DNA from: AC-38 sp033856025
GTDB taxonomy: Bacteria > Actinomycetota > Thermoleophilia > Solirubrobacterales > Solirubrobacteraceae
DNA: 64,000 nt
Assembly (NCBI GenBank): GCA_033856025.1
Contig: JAWVFQ010000031.1
Location: forward strand, 29,895 to 93,894
Direction: 5' to 3'
Part shown: positions 19,316 through 27,567 of the stretch, in pieces
Numbering within the stretch: the stretch's first letter is position 1
How the letters are laid out: every line of letters begins with the position of its first letter
Translations under genes and position numbers: made by a program
Notes under the pieces: generated by a model
What the model saw: the letters and a program-made list of their open reading frames with translations, nothing else
Told to the model about the DNA's origin: nothing
Database searches by the model: none

Positions 19316-19804
19316 ATGTTCAGCACCAAGATCCGCACCGTCCTCGCCATCGCCACCGTCGCCGTCGCGGCCATGACGTTCGGCATCTCCGCCGCCTCGG
19401 CGGACGCCGCCGTGGGACCGCTCAGCGCGAGCCTGACCATCACCAAGGCCGGCAACGGCTACTCCAGCGTCCTGGTCACCGGCGTCGTGAAGGCGACCCC
19501 GGCCGAGACCCAGGAGATGCTGCGCAAGGACTACCGCGTCGTGTTCCGCCTGTGGGGCAGCGACACGTTCTCCGACGACTTCCTCTACGGGCCCGACCCC
19601 GCGAGCGTCGTGGCCACGTCGCGCGGCCTGGAGTTCAAGGGCCAGGCCGTCGTGCGCAACAGCGTCCTGGACGAGGACTGGGGCGTCGACGAGGTCTACG
19701 CCGGCGTGCGCCTCGTGACCTGGACGTCGTACACCGGCGGCAAGCTGCGCCACGGCCCGACGATCGTCAGCGGCCAGAGCAACGAGGTGTGGCGCTCCTT
19801 CTGA
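19316..19804 (+). CDS. Secreted protein of unknown function
   Basis: 162 residues. ATG 19316 follows AAGGAG. A clear signal peptide (to about 31) precedes a 130-residue beta-rich domain with VFRLWGSDTF, EFKGQAVV and a W-rich tail ending EVWRSF, and no Cys. Together these suggest an immunoglobulin-like or C2-like fold of unknown binding. It is followed by a perfect 12-bp hairpin, so it is probably a single-gene unit. Confidence 0.75.
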   Translation: MFSTKIRTVLAIATVAVAAMTFGISAASADAAVGPLSASLTITKAGNGYSSVLVTGVVKATPAETQEMLRKDYRVVFRLWGSDTFSDDFLYGPDPASVVATSRGLEFKGQAVVRNSVLDEDWGVDEVYAGVRLVTWTSYTGGKLRHGPTIVSGQSNEVWRSF

Positions 19805-19833
19805 GCGGTCGCGTCCCGACACCCGAGCCGGTC

Positions 19834-19863
19834 CGAGAGCCCCCGCCCCCGCGGGGGCTCTCG
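19834..19863 (+). terminator. Strong hairpin terminator
   Basis: A perfect 12-bp stem (CGAGAGCCCCCG / CGGGGGCTCTCG) with a 6-nt loop, 30 bp after the stop of the secreted protein gene. No T tract follows. Confidence 0.7.
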
Positions 19864-19925
19864 CGCGTGCCCGGCGAACTCTGCAACTTCGCTGCGACCG
19901 GCGCGTTCGTACACATGAGGTGCCC

Positions 19926-20564
19926 ATGCCGGAGAGCTCTTCAGTCCAGGTGACCGACCTGCGCGGCCGCGTCGTGCCGGCGGTCGCGCCCGTGCTCTCG
20001 GACCCGACGGGGCGCCGGGCGGCCCTTCTGCGCCAGGCGGGCCGCGCCGTGGCCGCGCTGTTCCTGCTGTGGCTCGTCGGCCTCGTGCTGGCCGGCCTGG
20101 GGCTGTTCCCGCTCGCGGACCTGCCGCTCGGCCGCGTGCTCGCGCCCACCAGCGAGCCGAAGGCGCTGCCGGCGCTCCCGCGGCCGGAGACCCCGGCCCG
20201 GGCGGACCTGCGTCCGGCGGCCCTACCGGGGTCGACCCAGGCGGCCGCGAGAGCCGGAGGGACGGCCTCCCTCGGCTCGGCGCGCGGAGTGACGCGGCGC
20301 ACCACCCGGTCCTCGCCGGCGACGAGACGGGCCCCGGCGTCCCGAACCACCACGCCCGCCACCGCTCCGCAGGTCGCGAGCCCCACCCGGCCCTCCCCCT
20401 CCGCCAACGCGCCCGGCCAGACGCGTACCCCACCCGGGCAGGTCAACCGCGTGACGCGGACCCCCAGCCCCGCGCCGAGCGACACCGCCGCCCCGGGACG
20501 GTCGGAGACCGCGCCCGGGCATGACCCGACAAGGACGACGGGTCATGGCCCGCCGCCCCGCTGA
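19926..20564 (+). CDS. Single-pass membrane protein with long Pro/Thr-rich exterior
   Basis: 212 residues. ATG 19926 is preceded by GAGG; a GTG 6 bp earlier is in frame. One membrane helix lies near residues 42-64 (ALFLLWLVGLVLAGLGLF). The remaining 145 residues are Pro/Thr/Ala/Arg-rich and look disordered. No enzyme motif is visible. Its last 20 bp overlap the chosen start of the deacetylase/glycosyltransferase gene, so the two are very likely translated together. The protein may be an accessory or anchor for that polysaccharide machinery. Confidence 0.68.
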   Translation: MPESSSVQVTDLRGRVVPAVAPVLSDPTGRRAALLRQAGRAVAALFLLWLVGLVLAGLGLFPLADLPLGRVLAPTSEPKALPALPRPETPARADLRPAALPGSTQAAARAGGTASLGSARGVTRRTTRSSPATRRAPASRTTTPATAPQVASPTRPSPSANAPGQTRTPPGQVNRVTRTPSPAPSDTAAPGRSETAPGHDPTRTTGHGPPPR

Positions 20565-22722
20565 CGCGCCGCGGCGCCGACTGCGTCCCTGGCCCGCCCG
20601 CGCCACCCGGCGCGTCCCGCTCCGGATCTGGGACCCGCCGGGTCACTGGCGGCTGCTCGCCTTCTGCGCGGTCGTCGGAGTGGTGGTGCTCACGTTCCAG
20701 GGCGTTGCCACCCACTCGGTCGGAGCGAGCGCCGAACCGCGTCTCGAGCCCGGGTCGCCGGCGCCGCTCGTGGGGCTGCGGTCGATCCTGGCCGCCCGCG
20801 GCGAGCGGCTCGTCACGGCCCAGCCGCCCCCGGGACGCCGGATCGCGCTGACCTTCGACGACGGGCCGGACCCGAAATGGACGCCCCAGATCGCCGACGT
20901 ACTGCGCGCGGAGCACGTGCCCGCGACGTTCTTCGTCGTCGGCAGCCAGGCCGCCCGCCATCCGCGCATCGTGCGGCGACTCGCGCGCGACGGGCACGAC
21001 CTCGGCGACCACACGTTCACGCACACGGCGCTGAGCGAGGGCCCGCTGTGGCAGCGCCGGCTGCAGGTCCAGCTCACGGAGTCCGTGCTGGCGGGCGTGA
21101 CCGGCCACTACGCCAGGTTCATCCGGCCTCCCTACTCGGCGACGCCGGACGCCGTCACGCCGCGGCAGGAGCGCGCGCTGGCGCGGCTCGCGGGGCGGCG
21201 CTACCTCATCGCGCTCGCGGACTTCGACGGCGAGGACTGGCGCCGCGGGAGCGTCGCCGCGATCGTCGCGCACGCCTCTCCCCGCGGCACGACCGGCGGG
21301 ACGATCCTGCTGCACGACGGGGGCGGGAACCGGCGGCGGACGGTGGCGGCGCTGCGCGTGCTGATCCCGCGCTTGCGCGCCCGCGGCTTCCGGTTCGTGA
21401 CCGTGTCCGAGCTCGCGGGCCTGCCCCGGTCGGTCACCCACCCGGAGGCGACCGGCTGGCAGCACGCGCGCGGGCTGGTGTTCGAGGGGAGCGTCCGCCT
21501 GGCGTTCGCGGTGATCGGCGCGCTGGCGTGGGCCATGATCGCGATCGCGGTGCTCGTGGGTCTGCGCGCCCTGCTGCTCTTCGCGCTGGCCACGCACCAC
21601 ACGCGCAGCACGCGTCGGCGCCCGGCCCCGTTGGGCAGCGACCTCCCGGACGTGGCCGTGATCGTCCCGGCCTTCAACGAGGAGGTGGGCATCGAGCGCG
21701 CGGTGCGCTCCCTGGCCACGAGCCACTACCCGTCGCTGGAGGTCGTCGTGGTGGACGACGGCTCGAGCGATCGCACGGCGGATATCGTCGCCGGACTGGC
21801 GCTCGACCGCGTGCGGCTGGTGCGCCAGGACAACGGCGGCAAGGCAGCCGCGCTGAACACGGGCATCGCGGAGACGGACGCGGAGGTCGTGGTCATGGTC
21901 GACGGCGACACGCTGTTCGAGCGCGACACCCTGCGCCACCTCGTCGCGCCGCTGGCCGATCCCGACGTCGGCGCGGTGTCGGGGAACACCAAGGTGGGCA
22001 ACCGCGGCGGACTGCTCGGGCGCTGGCAGCACATCGAGTACGTCATGGGGTTCAACCTGGACCGGCGGATGTACGAGGTCCTGCAGTGCACGCCGACGGT
22101 GCCGGGCGCGATCGGCGCATTCCGCCGCGACGTGCTCGCCCAGGTGGGCGGCGTGCCAGGTGACACGCTGGCCGAGGACACCGACCTGACGCTCGCCATC
22201 GGGCGCACGGGGCGGCGGGTCGTGTACGCGGAGGACGCGCGGGCATGGACCGAGGCGCCGTCGACGGTGAGCGCCCTGTGGCGCCAGCGCTATCGCTGGT
22301 CGTTCGGGACCATGCAGTCGATCTGGAAGCACCGCGACGCGCTGTGGTCGCGCGACCCGCGCCAGCGCCGGATCGGCCGCCGCGCGCTGCCCTACATCTT
22401 CCTGTTCCAGATCCTGCTGCCGGTGACGGCCCCCCTGATCGACCTCTTCGCGGTGTACGGCGTCCTGTTCACGGACCCGGTGCGCGTGATCGGAGCGTGG
22501 TTCGCGTTCAACGTCCTCCAGCTCGGCGTCGCGCTGTACGGGTTCCGGCTGGACGGCGAGTCGCCGCGGCCGCTGTGGGCGCTCCCGCTCCAGCAGTTCG
22601 TGTACCGCCAGCTGATGTACCTAGTGGTGATCGAGTCGAGCGTGAGCGCGGTGAAGGGGCTGCGGGCCGGGTGGAAGCACCTGCCGCGGACGGGGGACGC
22701 GATGATCGGCGCGAAGGGGTAG
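20545..22722 (+). CDS. Polysaccharide deacetylase (CE4) fused to GT2 glycosyltransferase
   Basis: 725 residues. ATG 20545 has AAGGA about 9 nt upstream; an ATG 24 bp earlier has none. A membrane helix (about 35-55) leads to an extracellular NodB domain: TFDDGPD (about 103), HTFTH metal site, RPPYSAT and LLHDGGG motifs. After another helix pair comes a cytoplasmic GT2 domain with VVDDGSSDRT (about 402), DGDT, AEDTDL and QRYRW, the processive-synthase set seen in hyaluronan/chitin/PNAG synthases. C-terminal helices complete a pore-like region. The enzyme likely makes a beta-linked N-acetylhexosamine polymer and deacetylates it on export, much like PgaC plus PgaB in one chain. Confidence 0.9.
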   Translation: MARRPADAPRRRLRPWPARATRRVPLRIWDPPGHWRLLAFCAVVGVVVLTFQGVATHSVGASAEPRLEPGSPAPLVGLRSILAARGERLVTAQPPPGRRIALTFDDGPDPKWTPQIADVLRAEHVPATFFVVGSQAARHPRIVRRLARDGHDLGDHTFTHTALSEGPLWQRRLQVQLTESVLAGVTGHYARFIRPPYSATPDAVTPRQERALARLAGRRYLIALADFDGEDWRRGSVAAIVAHASPRGTTGGTILLHDGGGNRRRTVAALRVLIPRLRARGFRFVTVSELAGLPRSVTHPEATGWQHARGLVFEGSVRLAFAVIGALAWAMIAIAVLVGLRALLLFALATHHTRSTRRRPAPLGSDLPDVAVIVPAFNEEVGIERAVRSLATSHYPSLEVVVVDDGSSDRTADIVAGLALDRVRLVRQDNGGKAAALNTGIAETDAEVVVMVDGDTLFERDTLRHLVAPLADPDVGAVSGNTKVGNRGGLLGRWQHIEYVMGFNLDRRMYEVLQCTPTVPGAIGAFRRDVLAQVGGVPGDTLAEDTDLTLAIGRTGRRVVYAEDARAWTEAPSTVSALWRQRYRWSFGTMQSIWKHRDALWSRDPRQRRIGRRALPYIFLFQILLPVTAPLIDLFAVYGVLFTDPVRVIGAWFAFNVLQLGVALYGFRLDGESPRPLWALPLQQFVYRQLMYLVVIESSVSAVKGLRAGWKHLPRTGDAMIGAKG

Positions 22723-22746
22723 GCGCGTCCTTCCGGGCGCGCGCCG

Positions 22747-24030
22747 TCAGCGCCGCACATGCAGGACGGCATGACCGGTCCGGCCGGCGCGGGTCGTGAC
22801 GGTCAGGGTGACCCCGCGCCGGGCGCGCGCGGCGGTCACGAGCCAGGTCGGTACGTGGACGGCGTTGCGCCCGCGGTGCAGCGCCTTGCGCAGGCGGTGC
22901 CGGCCCGAGCGCGCGGTGAGCGTCGAGGCCTGCGAGACCGTGACGGTGAGCCATAGGCCGCGCAGCCGGCCGAGGGTGAGACGGGGGCGCAGCGCCGTGC
23001 CGCCGCCGGCGCCCGTGGTCCCGGCGGGCGCCAGGCGGCCCACCCGGTCGGACTCCGAGAACCAGATCGCGCGGTCCGGGCCGGTGGTCACGGCCGTCGG
23101 GTTGGTGGTGACGCCCGAGGCGAACTCGGTCACCGCGCCCTGCGGTGTGATCCGCCCGACCCGCCCCTGGCGCTCGGCGAACCACACGTTGCCGTCGGGC
23201 CCGGCCCCGATACCGGAGGGCGCGCTGTTGGCCGTGATCCCCGCGGCGAACTCGGTCACGGCGCCCTGCGGCGTGATCCGCGCGACCCGGCCCCCGTAGA
23301 GCTCGGTGAACCACAGGTTGCCGTCCGGGCCGGCGACGATGTAGGCGGGGACCGACCTGTCCGAGATGCCGGCGCCGAACTCGGTGACCGCCCCCTGCGG
23401 CGTGATCCTCCCCACCAGGCCCTGGGGATCGGTGAACCAGAGGTTGCCGTCGGGGCCCGCCGCGATTCCGGCCAGCCCGCCGAGCTGACTCCTGTCGTAC
23501 GTCTGGATCCCGTCGCGGAACTCGGTGACGGCGCCGGCCGTCGTGATGCGCCCGATGACGCCGTCGGGCTCGGTGAACCACAGCGCCCCGTCGGGGCCGG
23601 CGGTGATGCGGCTGGGAAGCTCGGTGGTGGCCAGGTCCGAGGTGAAGCCCGTGATGCCGTCGTGGAACTCGGTGATCGCGCCCTGCGGCGTGATGCGCCC
23701 GACGATGCCGTTGCGCCGCACGAACCACAGGTTCCCGTCGGGCCCCACCGCGATCCCGCCCGGGAAGCCGTAGGGCCCGAGCTCAGGGTGGTTGGGCAGC
23801 TGGAACTCGGTGGCCACGCCGCTCGGCGTGATCCGCCCGATGGCCTGGTTGGCGTACTCCGCGAACCACAGGTTGCCGTCGGGCCCGGAGACGATGTCGG
23901 TGATGCTGCAGCCGGAGGTGATGCCCGCGGAGAACTCCGTCGCGCGCCACGAGTCGTCGCCGCGCGCCGCGGCCACCGGCGCCAGGAGCGCAGCGGCGCA
24001 GAGCGCGATGCATTTCGCTGAGCGAAGCAG
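22747..24030 (-). CDS. Secreted Vgb/streptogramin-lyase-type seven-bladed propeller
   Basis: 427 residues if translation begins at CTG 24030. The frame then starts with a textbook signal peptide (LLRSAKCIALCAAALLAPVA) placed about 7 nt after GGAGGT. The first conventional start, GTG 23976, would cut the signal peptide away. Seven repeats of the form GPDGNLWF ... GRITPQG form the propeller found in virginiamycin B lyase. Many family members are not lyases, and antibiotic inactivation should not be assumed. The C-terminus has the Arg-rich beta module common in this window. It converges on the deacetylase fusion gene with a 24-bp gap. Confidence 0.8.
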   Translation of the reverse strand: MLRSAKCIALCAAALLAPVAAARGDDSWRATEFSAGITSGCSITDIVSGPDGNLWFAEYANQAIGRITPSGVATEFQLPNHPELGPYGFPGGIAVGPDGNLWFVRRNGIVGRITPQGAITEFHDGITGFTSDLATTELPSRITAGPDGALWFTEPDGVIGRITTAGAVTEFRDGIQTYDRSQLGGLAGIAAGPDGNLWFTDPQGLVGRITPQGAVTEFGAGISDRSVPAYIVAGPDGNLWFTELYGGRVARITPQGAVTEFAAGITANSAPSGIGAGPDGNVWFAERQGRVGRITPQGAVTEFASGVTTNPTAVTTGPDRAIWFSESDRVGRLAPAGTTGAGGGTALRPRLTLGRLRGLWLTVTVSQASTLTARSGRHRLRKALHRGRNAVHVPTWLVTAARARRGVTLTVTTRAGRTGHAVLHVRR

Positions 24031-24057
24031 GACCCGACCTCCGTGTCGGCGACCTGC

Positions 24058-24309
24058 CTAGCGGCCGGACTTGCGCTTGGCCTTGCCGCGGCCACCTCGG
24101 CCGGACGTCTCGGCCTCCACGCGCTTGCTCACGGCCTTGGCCACCTTCTTCGCCGCGCCCTCGACGGACTTGGCGGCCTTGGAGATGTCCTTCCCCGCGC
24201 CACGCGCCGCGCTCTTCGCCGACGTTTCGCTGCGCTTCGCGGCATTGCGCTTGCGCGTCGCGGCCGCCTTCTTCGCCGCTGCGCTCCGCTGAGCCTTGGT
24301 CTGGGCCAT
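24058..24309 (-). CDS. Lys/Ala-rich histone H1-like basic protein
   Basis: 83 residues made almost entirely of Lys, Ala, Arg and Ser, with AAAKKAAATRK and AAKSVEGAAKKVAKAVSK helices. This resembles H1-like or mycobacterial HU C-terminal tails. It probably binds DNA or RNA through charge. An AGGAGGA-like site (plus-strand TCCTCCT at about 24314-24320) precedes the ATG at 24309. There is no globular domain, so the entire protein is the tail. Confidence 0.72.
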   Translation of the reverse strand: MAQTKAQRSAAAKKAAATRKRNAAKRSETSAKSAARGAGKDISKAAKSVEGAAKKVAKAVSKRVEAETSGRGGRGKAKRKSGR

Positions 24310-24355
24310 CTGCTCTCCTCCTCGTGGGGTGGGTTGCAGCCTATCCCGGCACGCG

Positions 24356-27145
24356 CTAGGCGGGTCGGCGCGGGGACGCCACGCGCAGGCGGAAGTTGTT
24401 GCGCGGACGGCGGATGAACTCGGTGCGACCGGCGCTGTCGGTGGCGCGGACGACCACCCCGTAGATCCCGCGCGGGAGCGAGGCGAGCCGCAGCGACAGG
24501 CTCCAGCGGGCGGTGCCGCGGGCGCGCAGCAGGATCGGGCGCCGGCAGGTGCGCGTGCGCGTCACGCGTCCGTCTGGGGCCAGGAACCGGCACCCGCCCC
24601 GCACCTTGCGGTAGACGAAGACCGTCACCCGCCGCACGGGGAACCGACAGCCGGTGCGCAGCGCGCGCCGGGCGCGGCCGTGCAGGAGCAGGCGCCGGTT
24701 GCGCACCCGCACGCCGCCGCGGTCGAACGTCGAGAGCGGGCCGGCGCTGGCGCAGCGGGCGGCCTGGCGCCGGGCCGTCGCGGCGAGGCCCTGCTGGGCG
24801 CCGAGCGACAGGGCGCCGGCGGCGCTGGACGGCAGGACGCCCGCCTTCACGCCGGCGCCGATCTGGACCGGGGGGATCCCGCCGGCGCCCGGGTTGGTGC
24901 ACAGCCCGTTCGGGACGATCTCCGGTCCGGTGGCGGCGGTCCCGAGCTTGCGGGTCTGGTCGAGCGTCGGGAACACGTTGAGGTAGTAGCGCGCGGACAC
25001 GCACCCGTTGGAGCCGAAGAGCATCATCCCCCGGGTCGTGACGTCGGGGCCCGGCTGCGGCTGGCCGTTGTAGTCCATGAACACGCCGGTGGCGTCCACC
25101 GCGCGAGCGCCCATCCCGACGAGGTCGGGCGCCCCGATCAGCAGGCCGGCATTGGGGTCCAGCCCGGTCGCGCCCGCGGCGGGGATCAGGATGCCGACCG
25201 CCTTGAGCCCGGCGGGGGCGTTGTCGCGACCGGTGGGCCAGTGCGAATACGTGCCGTCGGGCAGGAGGAAGCGGCCCTGGACGATGTGCGCCGACGGGTC
25301 CTTCTGGGCGTCGAGCAGTCCCGAGAGGCCGTCGGCCACCATGTTGGAGCCGGTGGGGCCGATCGACTCGCTCTCGAGCTTGTGGCCGTGGCCGTTCATG
25401 TCGGCGTAGCAGCTGTCGGTGCTGAACAGCCCGGGGACGCCGGAGGCGAAGCCCCAGGCGGGGATCAGGTAGCCGATCATGTCGTCGGCCAGGCCGGTCT
25501 GGAAGCGGAAGGGCGCGCGGGCGTGCCAGGAGGGGACGGCCGGGTTGGGCCGGTCGCAGCTTTCGGTCTCCTTGCCGAACGGGCTGCCGACCATCAGGGC
25601 CGGGAAGGCCTCGCCGGGGTTGTTGATGATCTGCAGGTCCGGGCCGACGTCGGCGTAGCTGAGGAAGCTGCGGAACTGGGTCGAGGCGTTCGGCGCGGCG
25701 AAGCCGTTGGGGGCCGGCGCGATCGGGTTGCCGCTCGGGTCGCACACGTAGCCCTGCCGCTTGCCGAACACGCCGCCAGCGCCCAGCCCGACGAACGCGT
25801 TGTTCTCGAGGGGGATGCAGACCTGCTTGCGCGTCAGCCGCACCGTCCCCGGGTTCAGCTCCTGGGCGTGGTTGCCGGCGTCCGCGGCGATCTGGGCGAG
25901 CCGCTGCCCGGTGGCCTGGGCCTGGACGTACTGGGTGGCCTGGTTCGTGTGGTTCTCCGAGCCCTTGTCGATCACCGTCGGCGACGTCTGGGGGTCCTCC
26001 TCGGAGCCGTTGTCGGCCACGAGGAAGACGCCGACGCCCTCGTGGGCGGCGTCGAGCGAGCGCTCCATCGCCCCGGGCCAGTCGCCGCTCAGGGCCTGAC
26101 CGGCGTTGCCCATCTCCTGGTTGTGGGCGGCGAGCGTGACGGCGGTGAAGATCTTGGACCCGTCCGGGCGCCGAGCCTGCAGGACGCCCAGCTTCGGGTC
26201 GACGGCCGCGACGCGGTCGTCGCCGGCGAGCTTCACCGCGGTCGGGAACTGGTCGGAGATGCGCTCGGACATCCCGGTCAGCAGCGGGTAGCTGCTGCCC
26301 TGCAGGCCGGGCGGGATCGAGCTCCCGATCTGGTTGGCGTGCAGCGTCGCGGGCTGGAGGTTGGCCAGGGCGTCGGCGGCCGCGTGCGCCGCGCGGTCCT
26401 CCAGGAAGCTCATGTAGTACTCGTCGATCCCCGACCGCGTGCCCGCGCCGAGTCCCGTCTGCCCGGCGCCGTAGAGGCCGATGCTGTCCGGCGAGCTCTC
26501 GTTGTGGTTGGCGGAGACCACGACGTCGGCGGTCCGGGAGTACTTGCCGGCCAGGATCGCGCGGACCTGGTCGGTGTAGTAGTCGAAGATCCCGATCTGG
26601 GAGAGCGTGACGTAGACGACCGGCTTGTGCTGCCCGTCGGAGAGCGCGATCGCGCGCGCCTCCAGGCGATCGTGGACGCCGGTGGCCGGGAAGGCCTTGT
26701 CGGAGTAGATGCCGTCCCAGTGCCCGTTGCCGTTCGCGTCGCAGTAGGGCTCGGGCGGTCCGGTGGCCGTCGGCGGGTTCTGGTCGCCCACGACCGGGGC
26801 GATGTCGACGTTCGCGTCCCACTGACCGTTGCCGTTCTGGTCGTTGAACGGCTCCTGCAGGGCGAAGCGGCCGAGGTGAGGGAAGGCCGCGCTGGGACAG
26901 GCGGCGAAGCTCTGCCCGTTGGCCTCCGTCGCGGCGGGGGTGCCGGCCAGCGGCGGAGTGGTGTCCTGCACGCCGGCTCCGGCTTGGAAGGCGGCGTGGG
27001 CGGGGGTGGTGGCAGCCGTGGCTGTCGCCGCGAGCGCGACGACCAGCAGCGCGCGCGTACGGCAGCGCCGACCCCTGCACCTTCTTCCCCCTGCGGTCCT
27101 GATGTTCGGGTTGTACCACCGGGCCCGATGCCTAAGCGCCGCCAT
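24356..27145 (-). CDS. Secreted neutral ceramidase-like protein
   Basis: About 929 residues. The N-terminal region is Arg-rich, then hydrophobic (ALLVVALAATATAATTPAHA), i.e. a signal peptide. The mature start FQAGAGVQDTTPPLAGT and the metal-type motif VVSANHNESSPD match the N-terminal domain of neutral/alkaline ceramidases, in which bacterial relatives read T-H-T-H. Two DxNGNGxWD loops near residues 75-115 look like calcium sites. The true substrate is open. The C-terminal 130 residues form a Cys- and Arg-rich beta module. The ATG at 27145 lacks a good ribosome site and gives an unusually long n-region, so the start is uncertain. It is divergent from the lipoprotein gene 31 bp away. Confidence 0.72.
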   Translation of the reverse strand: MAALRHRARWYNPNIRTAGGRRCRGRRCRTRALLVVALAATATAATTPAHAAFQAGAGVQDTTPPLAGTPAATEANGQSFAACPSAAFPHLGRFALQEPFNDQNGNGQWDANVDIAPVVGDQNPPTATGPPEPYCDANGNGHWDGIYSDKAFPATGVHDRLEARAIALSDGQHKPVVYVTLSQIGIFDYYTDQVRAILAGKYSRTADVVVSANHNESSPDSIGLYGAGQTGLGAGTRSGIDEYYMSFLEDRAAHAAADALANLQPATLHANQIGSSIPPGLQGSSYPLLTGMSERISDQFPTAVKLAGDDRVAAVDPKLGVLQARRPDGSKIFTAVTLAAHNQEMGNAGQALSGDWPGAMERSLDAAHEGVGVFLVADNGSEEDPQTSPTVIDKGSENHTNQATQYVQAQATGQRLAQIAADAGNHAQELNPGTVRLTRKQVCIPLENNAFVGLGAGGVFGKRQGYVCDPSGNPIAPAPNGFAAPNASTQFRSFLSYADVGPDLQIINNPGEAFPALMVGSPFGKETESCDRPNPAVPSWHARAPFRFQTGLADDMIGYLIPAWGFASGVPGLFSTDSCYADMNGHGHKLESESIGPTGSNMVADGLSGLLDAQKDPSAHIVQGRFLLPDGTYSHWPTGRDNAPAGLKAVGILIPAAGATGLDPNAGLLIGAPDLVGMGARAVDATGVFMDYNGQPQPGPDVTTRGMMLFGSNGCVSARYYLNVFPTLDQTRKLGTAATGPEIVPNGLCTNPGAGGIPPVQIGAGVKAGVLPSSAAGALSLGAQQGLAATARRQAARCASAGPLSTFDRGGVRVRNRRLLLHGRARRALRTGCRFPVRRVTVFVYRKVRGGCRFLAPDGRVTRTRTCRRPILLRARGTARWSLSLRLASLPRGIYGVVVRATDSAGRTEFIRRPRNNFRLRVASPRRPA

Positions 27146-27176
27146 GGAGCGGTGTCATCGGTTTAGGATCGCCCAC

Positions 27177-27551
27177 ATGCGCCTTCCCGCAGTCGCCATC
27201 GCGCTCGCCGCGGTGACCTTCGCCGGCTGCGGCGACGCGAAGACCAAGACGGTGACCGAGACGAGGACCGTCACGGTGACCGCGACCACGCCTTCGAAGC
27301 CGGCGAGCGACCGGGAGGCCATCGTCGACGCGACCTTCACGTTCTACCGCCTGAGCGGCAGCGGCATTCCCCGCGACCAGCTGCAAGTCCAGAAGACCGA
27401 CGGGACGTTCGCCGACGTCCTCGTCGCCACCGACGCCCACGCGATCCTCAAGAAGGCCGACGACACATGGCTCGTCGTGTTCGACGGCAACGGATCGATC
27501 CCGCCCGAGACCCGGAAGCGCTTCAGCATCCCGCCGGAGTACGGCGGCTAG
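27177..27551 (+). CDS. Small lipoprotein upstream of the TIR receptor
   Basis: 124 residues. The signal peptide ends in V-T-F-A-G-C, a lipobox with Phe at the -3 position. A Thr/Val-rich linker (KTKTVTETRTVTVTATT) leads to a roughly 80-residue alpha/beta domain with ILKKADDTWLVVFDGNG. AGGA lies about 8 nt before the ATG. No family was recognised. The TIR gene begins 16 bp after its stop, so the two probably form one transcript, and the lipoprotein could feed the receptor's exterior domain. Confidence 0.7.
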   Translation: MRLPAVAIALAAVTFAGCGDAKTKTVTETRTVTVTATTPSKPASDREAIVDATFTFYRLSGSGIPRDQLQVQKTDGTFADVLVATDAHAILKKADDTWLVVFDGNGSIPPETRKRFSIPPEYGG

Positions 27552-27567
27552 CGTCGCACCGGACGGG

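Noticed and set aside
22747..24030. Streptogramin resistance gene (vgb)
   Set aside because: The seven-bladed repeats match, but catalytic conservation cannot be shown, and exported propellers of this type are widespread without resistance.
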